From NCBI RefSeq assembly GCF_002128425.1, contig NZ_NESS01000007.1, positions 63,555 through 127,554 on the forward strand: 64,000 bases of DNA, read 5' to 3'. The translations under genes were made by a program, and so were the position numbers. This document shows positions 57,422 to 64,000 of the stretch, piece by piece. Under the pieces are notes generated by a model. The model saw nothing but the letters and a program-made list of their open reading frames with translations. It was not told where the DNA came from and did no database searches. This DNA is from Gottfriedia acidiceleris (lineage in GTDB: Bacteria; Bacillota; Bacilli; Bacillales; Bacillaceae_G). Positions within the stretch are counted from its first letter, which is position 1; every line of letters starts with the position of its first letter.

Positions 57422-58636
57422 TTACATCGATAATTTAAAGTCTTCTTTTACATTCAACTTCTTGTTAACTTTAACATAAACCAAAATTGCATTAAGTAGC
57501 AATAATGTACTTGTAACAAAAAATACGTATTTCACACCTAAATATGCTCCAATTTGCCCACCTAAAATGGAACCAACAAAAACACCTAAATATCCAGCTG
57601 ACATATTAAATCCAAATACTCGACCAGTAATGGCATCTGGTGTAATTCGTTTAACTAATGTATTAACTGAAGGAGTTAACCCTGCCGTTGCCAATCCTAA
57701 AATAAATCGCAGCCCCATTAATTCCCAAGCGTTTTTTACAAATGCTTGTGGAATAACCATCAGACCTGAAACGATCAGTGCAACGAATATAACTTTATGC
57801 GGACCAATTCGATCTGAAATCTTCCCTAATCTAGGAGCAGCAATAATACTTGCCAAACCTGATGCTGAAAATGCCATACCTGCTAACAATGCAACATGTG
57901 TAGAATGAGCAGATAGCTGAGATATATAGACTGTTATAACTGGTTCGATCGAATAAAGAGCTATTGTTAAAACGAAAAAAGTAATAAACATTGTGATCAT
58001 TAAGCTTTTATCGGGAATAATACTCCATATTTCCTTAAATTTAAGTACTTTTTTATTTTGGCGAGTAAATGATTCTTTTACAAATAATGCTGTTGTAATA
58101 AACGCAACCATCATGAGTCCACCTGTTACAAAAAACACATTTTGTAAGCCAACGGTCTCTCCGATATAACCACCAATCATAGGACCAAGTAATGAACCAC
58201 CTATACTTGCAGTTGAAAGTGTACCTAAAGCCGACCCCGCATGTTCTTTATCTGTTTGCGTAGCAATTAAAGTTGTGCAAGCTGTACCGTAACCGGTAAT
58301 GACACCTTGTAGAAGTCTTAAACCAATTAATATATAGACATTATGTGCGAAACCCATACAAAAAATAATAATTGACATACCAAGACTTGCTCTCAAGAGC
58401 ATTGGTTTACGACCAAATTTATCCGCTGCCAAACCCCAAATAGGAGAAAAAATTGCTGAAATAATAAAAGTTACTCCAAAAGCAATCCCTGAAAATTGAC
58501 TAATTAATGCAGAATTATGAACACCAAGCTTATCAATATATAGGGGTAATACTGGACCAAGTTGGCTCATCCCAATACTCGTTACAAACATTCCAAACCA
58601 ACAAACAATCAAATTTCTTTTCCACAATAACATCAT
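57422..58636 (-). CDS. MFS multidrug-efflux-type transporter
   Basis: 404 aa, 12 membrane segments. Motif A is seen as GLAADKFGRKPML (near 64-76) and repeated as GKISDRIGPHKV in the second half; motif C is GSLLGPMIGGYIG (near 143). This DHA1-type layout is typical of drug exporters. ATG after GGGAGGGGGG. The promoter region holds two stacked palindromes that the divergent TetR gene probably targets. Confidence 0.88.
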   Translation of the reverse strand: MMLLWKRNLIVCWFGMFVTSIGMSQLGPVLPLYIDKLGVHNSALISQFSGIAFGVTFIISAIFSPIWGLAADKFGRKPMLLRASLGMSIIIFCMGFAHNVYILIGLRLLQGVITGYGTACTTLIATQTDKEHAGSALGTLSTASIGGSLLGPMIGGYIGETVGLQNVFFVTGGLMMVAFITTALFVKESFTRQNKKVLKFKEIWSIIPDKSLMITMFITFFVLTIALYSIEPVITVYISQLSAHSTHVALLAGMAFSASGLASIIAAPRLGKISDRIGPHKVIFVALIVSGLMVIPQAFVKNAWELMGLRFILGLATAGLTPSVNTLVKRITPDAITGRVFGFNMSAGYLGVFVGSILGGQIGAYLGVKYVFFVTSTLLLLNAILVYVKVNKKLNVKEDFKLSM

Positions 58637-58735
58637 ATCCCCCCTCCCTTTTTGATAAAAAATAAAAACAATATTAAAAAGTCCCTAGAATGAGACAAAT
58701 AAAAATAACAATGAGTTTTATATACACTTAACACT

Positions 58736-58754
58736 AAACTATATTTTATAGTTT
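58736..58754. promoter_or_regulatory. Palindrome 1, putative TetR operator
   Basis: AAACTATA TTT TATAGTTT: perfect 8-bp arms with a 3-bp centre, in the MFS 5' region. Confidence 0.55.
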
Positions 58755-58777
58755 GTAAATTATATTATATAGTTTAC
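58755..58777. promoter_or_regulatory. Palindrome 2, putative TetR operator
   Basis: GTAAATTATAT/ATATAGTTTAC: 11-bp arms with one mismatch and a 1-bp centre. Its centre lies 21 bp from that of palindrome 1, and it overlaps the likely MFS -10 box. Confidence 0.55.
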
Positions 58778-58957
58778 TAATTATCATCAAAAGTGTTAAA
58801 CTATTTTCTGTAATATGGACTCTCTTTAAAAATACTTAGTATTTAGGTATTGTATCATTATGGACATAAGTTGATTAGCAGTGGAAATCAACCTAAATAT
58901 TCTTAAAAAAATACAATTTATCGAAAAACAACCTAAACATGAGACGGGAGCAAAAAA

Positions 58958-59527
58958 ATGGTTCAAAAAAGAAATTTAACAAAAGAAAAAATTATTGAAG
59001 TTGCTTTTTCATTGGCTAATGAAATCGGACTTAATCAAGTTACTTTTCCAAAAATCGCAGAGAAATTAGATATTAAATATCCATCTTTATATAATCATTT
59101 CGCGAATATGGACGATTTAAAATTAAAAATGACGATTTCTCTTTTAAATAAATTAAATTCGACTTTAATGCAAAGATTAGTTGGTAAAAGTGGTGAGCAA
59201 GCGATTCGAGAAATTGCTTATGTATATCGTGATTTTGCATTTGATAATAGAACTGGTTATGGACTTTTTATGAATATCCCTAGTACAGAAAACGATGATG
59301 TTAAACGCCTTGCTAAGGAAACAACTGGAATTATTCATCAAATACTAGAGTTTTATATTACGGACCCTACTTTATTAATTCATCAAGGACGAGCATTAAG
59401 AAGCATTTTACATGGATTTGTCTCTATGAATTTCCTTGGATATTTCCAACATCCAGTAAATGTAGATGATAGCTTTGATGTTATGATCGATGACTTTATT
59501 TCTTCTGTTTCAAAAACACAAAAATAG
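58958..59527 (+). CDS. TetR-family regulator
   Basis: 189 aa. TetR helix-turn-helix at about residues 27-48 (TFPKIAEKLDIKYPSLYNHF), C-terminal part of the WHG/TetR_C_33 kind with HGFVSMNFLGYF near 150-161. GACGGGAG precedes ATG. It is divergent from the MFS exporter and probably represses it and itself. Confidence 0.88.
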   Translation: MVQKRNLTKEKIIEVAFSLANEIGLNQVTFPKIAEKLDIKYPSLYNHFANMDDLKLKMTISLLNKLNSTLMQRLVGKSGEQAIREIAYVYRDFAFDNRTGYGLFMNIPSTENDDVKRLAKETTGIIHQILEFYITDPTLLIHQGRALRSILHGFVSMNFLGYFQHPVNVDDSFDVMIDDFISSVSKTQK

Positions 59528-59552
59528 ACTTAATAAGTCAAATATAAAAAAT

Positions 59553-59602
59553 GTGAACACTAAGCTAGAAACCTTATTAAAGATTTCTAGTTTAGTGCTC
59601 AC
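59553..59602. repeat. Long inverted repeat between tetR and the MBL gene
   Basis: GTGAACACTAAGCTAGAAA pairs with TTTCTAGTTTAGTGCTCAC (two weak positions) around a 12-nt loop. It lies 25 bp after the tetR stop but has no T run behind it, so it is a poor intrinsic terminator. It could be an mRNA-stabilising or processing stem. Confidence 0.6.
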
Positions 59603-59613
59603 ATAAAAACAAA

Positions 59614-59657
59614 GGGAGGTGTGGTAAAAGGCATTAAGTGCTTTTACCATTTAAATG
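59614..59657 (+). promoter_or_regulatory. Ribosome binding site with an intervening hairpin
   Basis: The only good ribosome binding site, GGGAGG (59614-59619), is 35 nt from the ATG. Between them GGTAAAA-G-GCA/TGC-TTTTACC (59623-59648) can form a 10-bp stem with one bulged G and a 5-nt loop. Excluding the stem, the spacing is 9 nt. An in-frame TAA directly before the ATG excludes a longer start. Confidence 0.7.
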
Positions 59658-60395
59658 AATATAGCTAAAGGTATTGAAACAATTGAATTAGTAATGAACT
59701 TTATGGGACAAGAAAGAATGATTCACCCTACAGTACTATGGGATGATACGGAAGTCATTTTAGTAGATACAGGAATGCCAAAACAGATTGAGGAAATTCG
59801 TGAAGCGATTAAGAAAGCCGGCTTAGAATTTAATAAACTATCTAAAATAATCCTTACACATCAAGATATAGATCATATCGGGAGTCTAACCGAACTCCTA
59901 AAATCTTCGGATCAAAAAATTGAAGTGTTAGCACATAGTGAAGACAAACCTTATATTGAAGGCGATAAAACTTTTATTAAAATGAATCCTAAACGTATTG
60001 CAAAAATGATTGAGTCTCTTCCTGAAGAACAAGGTCAAAAAATTAAAGAGATTTTCAGTACACCACTTAATGCTAAGGTCGATACTACAGTATCTGATGA
60101 AGAAGTTTTACCATATGCTGGTGGAATTACTGTCATCTTTACGCCAGGACATACGCCTGGTCACATTAGTTTATATCATCATCAAAGTAAGACACTAATA
60201 GCTGGCGATGCGCTAACTTCAGAAAATGGTATAATCATGGGTCCAAATCCAAGTAATACACCTGATATGGAAACAGCTCTTTTGTCTATTAAAAAATTCA
60301 CAAATTATGATATCGAAACTGTCATTTGTTACCATGGCGGAGTAGTAAATGAAAATGTAAATGAACAGCTTTTAGCATTAGCTAATTCTAACTAA
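59655..60395 (+). CDS. Metallo-beta-lactamase-fold hydrolase
   Basis: 246 aa. The metal motif reads LTHQDIDHIG (His69, Asp71, Asp73, His74), so the second His of the usual HxHxDH is Asp. FTPGHTPGHISLY, IAGDAL and CYHGG supply the later ligands. The substrate is unknown; the family includes glyoxalase-II-like and lactonase-like members. It starts only at the ATG at 59655 and is translated through the unusual ribosome binding site listed separately. It may be cotranscribed with tetR. Confidence 0.87.
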   Translation: MNIAKGIETIELVMNFMGQERMIHPTVLWDDTEVILVDTGMPKQIEEIREAIKKAGLEFNKLSKIILTHQDIDHIGSLTELLKSSDQKIEVLAHSEDKPYIEGDKTFIKMNPKRIAKMIESLPEEQGQKIKEIFSTPLNAKVDTTVSDEEVLPYAGGITVIFTPGHTPGHISLYHHQSKTLIAGDALTSENGIIMGPNPSNTPDMETALLSIKKFTNYDIETVICYHGGVVNENVNEQLLALANSN

Positions 60396-60406
60396 AGTTT
60401 TAAATT

Positions 60407-60437
60407 GGGGCACCAATAAAGGTGCCCTTTTATTATT
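60407..60437 (+). terminator. Terminator of the MBL-fold gene
   Basis: GGGCACC/GGTGCCC with a 6-nt loop, then TTTTATTATTTG. Confidence 0.85.
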
Positions 60438-60440
60438 TGT

Positions 60441-61769
60441 TTAATGGATTTGTTTTTTACCATTAAATAAAGAACATATAATTAATACAATTAACATCCC
60501 TAAACAAACAAAAATACTTAATCTATTCTCTTCACTAAAAGCAAATGCTATACAACTTACACCTAATGCAATCGCCGTAAATGAAGTTATATATGGAAAT
60601 CCCCAAACTTTGTAATGTGGTAGCTGAGTGTAAGTTTTACGTAGCTTTAATTGTGCTAAACAAATGCTAATCCATACTAATGATACTGTAAACCCAGGAA
60701 TCGCCATTAAATATCCAAATACTCGATCAGGAGAAAAGTATGCAACAAATGTACCCGCAATTAAAATAATTGCACTAACAATAACTGTGTAAATCGGTAC
60801 CCCATTTTTAGAAATTTTTGCAAAAACCTTTGGAGCCTCTCCTTCAGTAGCTAATGAATACATCATACGCGTACAGCCGTAAATTCCTGAATTTGCAGCA
60901 GATAATACTGCAGTGATTAAAACAAAGTTCATAATATGAGCTGAACCTTGAAAACCTACTGTTGATAAAACTTGAACAAATGGACTTTCTTGATTACCAA
61001 TTTCATTCCAAGGAATTAATCCGCAAATAATCAAAATCGGAAGTGTGTAGAATAAAACGATTCTCCAAATAACACCTTTTATAACTTTTGGTATTACTTT
61101 TTCTGCATCTTTTGTTTCTGTTAATGTTAATCCAATTAGTTCTGAACCACCGTAAGAAAAAATGACAATTAATAAAGCAGAAAATACTCCTGACCAACCA
61201 TGTGGGAAAAATCCCTTGTGCTGAACATAATTTTGTACATAACCACTATGATCACTTGGAATAATTCCAAATAAAATTCCAGCACCTAATGCAATAAATA
61301 AAACAATCATTGTAATTTTAATTCCAGCAAACCAGAATTCTATTTCGCCATATCGTTTCACATTCATAAAATTAACAATCACAATAAAAATTGCACTAAT
61401 AAAACTTAAAGACCATAAAGACATTGAAGGAAACCAATATTGTAGAAAACTACCTGCTGCAATCACCTCAATAACACAAACAACTAACCACATAAAACAG
61501 TACAACCAACCAATTACAAAAGAAACTCTTGTACCAAACGCTTTACGAATAAATCCTTTCATATTCAAACCTGGGAACGCAATTGCCATTTCCGCGATCG
61601 CACTCATTACAACAAGAAGTAATAATCCTGCAAACAAATAAGAAAAAATAACTGCTGGCCCTGCAATTGATACAGTTTCTGAAGTCCCTTTAAATATTCC
61701 AGTGCCAATTGCTCCACCGAGTGCCATGAAACGGATATGTCTTGGCAATAAATTTTTTTGTAATTCCAT
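60441..61769 (-). CDS. APC-family amino acid permease, probable Phe/Tyr uptake
   Basis: 442 aa, 12 membrane segments. APC superfamily, amino acid transporter subgroup: RHIRFMALGGAIGTGIFKG (11-29) is the first-helix signature with the unwound GxG, and FSYGGSELIGLTLTET (near 205-220) the sixth. AGAGGAG precedes ATG. Two T-boxes in series lie upstream, the first with a TTC (Phe) and the second with a TAC (Tyr) specifier, so an aromatic amino acid is the inferred substrate. Confidence 0.9.
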   Translation of the reverse strand: MELQKNLLPRHIRFMALGGAIGTGIFKGTSETVSIAGPAVIFSYLFAGLLLLVVMSAIAEMAIAFPGLNMKGFIRKAFGTRVSFVIGWLYCFMWLVVCVIEVIAAGSFLQYWFPSMSLWSLSFISAIFIVIVNFMNVKRYGEIEFWFAGIKITMIVLFIALGAGILFGIIPSDHSGYVQNYVQHKGFFPHGWSGVFSALLIVIFSYGGSELIGLTLTETKDAEKVIPKVIKGVIWRIVLFYTLPILIICGLIPWNEIGNQESPFVQVLSTVGFQGSAHIMNFVLITAVLSAANSGIYGCTRMMYSLATEGEAPKVFAKISKNGVPIYTVIVSAIILIAGTFVAYFSPDRVFGYLMAIPGFTVSLVWISICLAQLKLRKTYTQLPHYKVWGFPYITSFTAIALGVSCIAFAFSEENRLSIFVCLGMLIVLIICSLFNGKKQIH

Positions 61770-61801
61770 ATTCTATCTCCTCTTTCCTACTTGTTTATTT
61801 A

Positions 61802-62048
61802 TAAAAAAAATCGCCCCTGCCACTAACGACAGGGACGATTTTCACCGTGGTACCACCCTAATTGCAGAATATAAATCTGCCACTTGTTTTATTTAACGAT
61901 CTATGACCGTCTTTTTCTAATAAATGTCGACCTTTATTTCGAAAAAGAAGCTCCAGGATTGTAATTCATGCTTGTTTTTGTACTGATTCGCACCTTCCAT
62001 CAGCTCTCTTAAACAGTGAAACAAACATTACTGTATTCCCTTCATTGC
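61802..62048 (-). promoter_or_regulatory. T-box riboswitch 2 of the permease, Tyr specifier
   Basis: On the minus strand AGAGAGCTGATGGAAGGTG marks stem I. The specifier is TAC in GAAT-TAC-AATCCTGGAGC (complement of 61961-61963). The T-box AGGGTGGTACCACG is at 61846-61859 and the terminator AATCGTCCCTGTCG...GGGGCGATT plus T run at 61803-61842. It is the T-box nearest the gene. Confidence 0.95.
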
Positions 62049-62074
62049 ATTTTCTATATTAAGTTTTAATATAA

Positions 62075-62335
62075 TAAAAAAGTCCCTACTGATAATATCA
62101 GTAGGGACGAATTATTCGCGGTACCACCCTAGTTGCAGAACTATTCTGCCTCTTAAAATTTGATAACGATCAAACTTGACCGTTTTTCCCTCAGTAAGAA
62201 TTAAACTTTACTTCGAAAAAAATAGCTCCAGGACCGAAATTCATCCTTATCTTTGTACTGATTTCCACCAACCATCAGCTCTCTATTACATTGAGATAAG
62301 TACTACTTAAATTCCCTTCATTGCTTAAAACGATA
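62075..62335 (-). promoter_or_regulatory. T-box riboswitch 1 of the permease, Phe specifier
   Basis: On the minus strand AGAGAGCTGATGGTTGGTG marks stem I. The specifier at the homologous position is TTC in GAAT-TTC-GGTCCTGGAGC (complement of 62236-62238), a phenylalanine codon. The T-box AGGGTGGTACCGCG is at 62117-62130, the terminator AGTCCCTACTGA/TCAGTAGGGACT plus T run at 62075-62108. It is transcribed before the Tyr T-box. Confidence 0.94.
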
Positions 62336-62380
62336 TTAAACTAACTTTAGTAACTTGTTTCTTTTTTTAATATGTTTTGT

Positions 62381-62410
62381 ATTATAGGGCTTTTTTAATA
62401 ATTCTGTCAA
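62381..62410 (-). promoter_or_regulatory. Sigma-A promoter of the tandem T-box permease unit
   Basis: On the minus strand TTGACA, 18-bp spacer, TATAAT: both hexamers perfect. It lies just upstream of the Phe T-box; no such promoter was seen between the two T-boxes. Confidence 0.88.
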
Positions 62411-62518
62411 CATTTTTTTATCAATTAATTCTACTACTCTATAAAAAAACTGGCTTAAATAGTTTGTTACCTAATAATTTAATATAATATAATTAAGAAA
62501 AATGGAGGGAATAAAATC

Positions 62519-63004
62519 ATGCTAAACATAAGAAATGTAAGGTTGGAAGATTTAACCGAACTTGTAGAAATTGAACATCTTTGCTTTTCAGAAGAAGAGG
62601 CAGCAACAAAACAAGCATTCGAAAAACGCATTAAATTAATTCCAGATAGTTTTTTTGTAGCAGAAGAGAATGGTAAATTAGTTGGTTTAGTAAATGGCCC
62701 TGTAATCAATCAAGCCTTTATTACTGATGACTTGTTTAGCGAGATTAAAAAAAATCCATCAACTGGTGGTCACCAAAGCATTTTAGGCCTAGCAGTTACT
62801 CCGCAAAACCAAAATAAAGGGATCGCATCAAAATTACTTTCTCATATCGAAAAAATTTCAAAAGAAAGTAAACGTGATTCAATTACACTTACATGTAAAG
62901 AAAACTTAATTCAATATTACGAAAACCATGGTTTCATCAATAACGGTATTTCAAGCTCAACACATGGTGGAGTAAAATGGTATAACATGATTAAAAAACT
63001 GTAA
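62519..63004 (+). CDS. GNAT acetyltransferase (arylalkylamine NAT-like)
   Basis: 161 aa. GNAT fold: FFVAEENGKLVGLVNGPVI (near 44-62), ILGLAVTPQNQNKGIASKLL (near 87-106), and LIQYYENHGF (near 127-136). The N-terminus LTELVEIEHLCFSEEEAA with the FxExEA-like segment resembles the arylalkylamine (serotonin) N-acetyltransferase branch. It is divergent from the aromatic permease. AATGGAGGGA precedes ATG. The substrate is inferred weakly. Confidence 0.82.
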   Translation: MLNIRNVRLEDLTELVEIEHLCFSEEEAATKQAFEKRIKLIPDSFFVAEENGKLVGLVNGPVINQAFITDDLFSEIKKNPSTGGHQSILGLAVTPQNQNKGIASKLLSHIEKISKESKRDSITLTCKENLIQYYENHGFINNGISSSTHGGVKWYNMIKKL

Positions 63005-63045
63005 TGATTTTTTATGACAGACAATTAAAGGCTAAATAATATTAA

Positions 63046-63087
63046 GCTACCAACATTTCTTGTTTGAATGATCGGTAGCCTTTTTTG
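63046..63087 (+). terminator. Terminator of the GNAT gene at 62519
   Basis: GCTACC/GGTAGC over a 22-nt loop followed by CTTTTTTG. Confidence 0.65.
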
Positions 63088-63114
63088 TTATGTCCAATAT
63101 TAAACTAGATCCAA

Positions 63115-63636
63115 TTAAAATTTAGTTAATACCTCATTTACATCTGTCCACTCATAAATTAGTAGATTCAATTCTTCTCCTGAAAATGTGATCTTATCTG
63201 ATTTCTTTAACTCAGCACCATAATATTCATAGAAAAAGCGCGTTTTATTGTCTTCTAATACCTCGACGAATACCCGATTATACCCCCATTTTTGAAACTG
63301 AAGGAATAGTTGTTTCAATAATTGCTTACCGACTCCTTTACCTTGATATTCCTCAAGAAGATAAATAGATGTTAAATCACCAGAGTGATCGACTTGATTT
63401 CTCTCTCTTTTTCCACAATCTGCAAACCCTATAATTTCCCCATCATCATTTTCAGCAACAACCACATAATCCCCCTCTTTTGAAAGATTATGATTCCACA
63501 AATTTTCTCTTTGTTCATAAGATAACTTCTCTAAAAACTCGTTAGGAATTATATTTCGATAAGTAGTTTTCCAACTATCAACATGAACTTTTGCGATGCC
63601 TTTTGCATCTGACGCTGTAGCTTTCCTTATAATCAA
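63115..63636 (-). CDS. GNAT family acetyltransferase
   Basis: 173 aa. GNAT fold: VHVDSWKTTYRNIIP (near 18-32) at the start, EIIGFADCGKRER (near 67), SIYLLEEYQGKGVGKQLLKQ (near 90-109) and RFFYEYYGAELKKSD (near 133-147). The TTG start follows GAGGTGG by 5 nt; a GTG three codons earlier is inside that site. Substrate unknown. Its upstream side is occupied by the 20-bp repeat array, about 150 bp away. Confidence 0.86.
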   Translation of the reverse strand: MIIRKATASDAKGIAKVHVDSWKTTYRNIIPNEFLEKLSYEQRENLWNHNLSKEGDYVVVAENDDGEIIGFADCGKRERNQVDHSGDLTSIYLLEEYQGKGVGKQLLKQLFLQFQKWGYNRVFVEVLEDNKTRFFYEYYGAELKKSDKITFSGEELNLLIYEWTDVNEVLTKF

Positions 63637-63790
63637 TTTTTCCACCTCGCACCCTGTTTTAAAAAATATATACCTTCTAAGTGGGGAAAAGTCCTTTATT
63701 TTATTCTAAAATTACTCCGTAGTAGCTTAAAAAGTAGGCAATTTCTTTGTTTAATTAATTAAAGTGGCAGTAATTTAGACAGTTTCTAAG

Positions 63791-64000
63791 CTTTAATTGC
63801 GATTTAGCCAATTTTAATTGTGATTCACTGTTTTTAATTGTGATTCTCTATTTTTATTTGCGATTACCAGTTTTTAATTGCGATTCTCTATTTTTATTTG
63901 CGATTACCAGTTTTTAATTGCGATTCTCTATTTTTATTTGCGATTACCCTTTTTTAATTGCGCTCACCAGTTTTTAATTGCAATTACCCTCTTTTATTTG
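63791..64000. repeat. 20-bp tandem repeat array, continues past the window
   Basis: Ten full units and half of an eleventh, each exactly 20 bp, with consensus TTTTTA(A/T)TTGCGATTNNCNN. Two unit types alternate in the best-kept part: TTTTTATTTGCGATTACCAG and TTTTTAATTGCGATTCTCTA, giving a 40-bp higher-order repeat at 63851-63930. Outer units drift (TTGTGATT, TTGCAATT, GCGCTCACC). All six frames contain stops, so it is not coding. It is unlike a CRISPR, which would have unique spacers. The right edge is cut by the window. Confidence 0.9.

Larger units (their letters stand above)
58637..58957. other. Divergent control region between MFS and TetR genes
   Basis: 321 bp, very AT-rich. It contains the two palindromes listed separately, a TATAAT on the minus strand at about 58761-58766 that would serve the MFS gene, and a further AAACTA half-site near 58799. 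Confidence 0.55.

Noticed and set aside
63791-64000. CRISPR array
   Set aside because: Units are contiguous 20-bp tandem repeats with no unique spacers of 30 bp or more, and no cas genes are seen.

Overview
The window looks like a chromosomal segment of a low-GC, spore-forming Firmicute of the Bacillaceae. The evidence is the AT-rich composition, strong AGGAGG-type ribosome binding sites, frequent TTG starts, an alpha/beta-type small acid-soluble spore protein, a YtfJ/GerW sporulation protein, and five T-box leaders. Gene order from about 3 to 35 kb follows the Bacillus subtilis ytfI-ytxG region: tpx, ytfJ, ytfI, ytcJ, mbcS (ytcI), ssp, thiI, nifZ, ezrA, refZ, ytsP, rpsD, tyrS, acsA, acuABC, ccpA, aroA, ytxJ, ytxG, ampS. 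Several genes found there in B. subtilis are not seen here (sppA, yteJ, ppnKB, hisJ, ytrP, motPS/ytxDE, ytxH), and a few others are inserted.

Layout. 0-4.4 kb: DUF2156 protein, proC, tpx, ytfJ/ytfI. 4.5-9.4 kb: amidohydrolase, acyl-CoA ligase, aldose epimerase, SASP. 9.4-14.6 kb: sulfur transfer to tRNA (nifZ-thiI), division regulators ezrA and refZ. 14.7-16.1 kb: methionine sulfoxide reductase and rpsD with its leader. 16.2-21.5 kb: a tyrosine-responsive block in which a T-box controls tyrS and a second Tyr T-box controls a GNAT-nhaC pair. 21.6-27.4 kb: LemA/TPM pair, then acetyl-CoA synthetase (acsA) divergent from its acetylation switch acuABC. 27.7-35.9 kb: ccpA, aroA, an amidase/hydrolase pair, rhodanese, ytxGJ, ampS, SDR. 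36-64 kb is more accessory: MocR/EamA pair, transporters, GNATs, HD/PhzF pair, a second methionyl-tRNA synthetase under a Met T-box, a DoxX plus broken flavoprotein unit, Rrf2/NAT, MFS with a divergent TetR, a metallo-beta-lactamase-fold protein, and an amino acid permease behind tandem Phe and Tyr T-boxes.

The strongest points for a second look are: (1) two T-boxes in series with different specifier codons (TTC, then TAC) ahead of one permease; (2) a strictly 20-bp-periodic non-coding array at the right edge, with a degenerate relative between acuC and ccpA; (3) a hairpin between the Shine-Dalgarno and the ATG of the MBL-fold gene that, if folded, restores normal spacing; (4) a flavoprotein gene intact except for two in-frame stops; (5) a Tyr T-box that appears to be the only terminator of tyrS. 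No IS element, prophage, CRISPR array, tRNA or rRNA gene was seen. Starts were chosen by ribosome binding site and often differ from the longest open frame. All functional names come from reading the sequence, without a database search.
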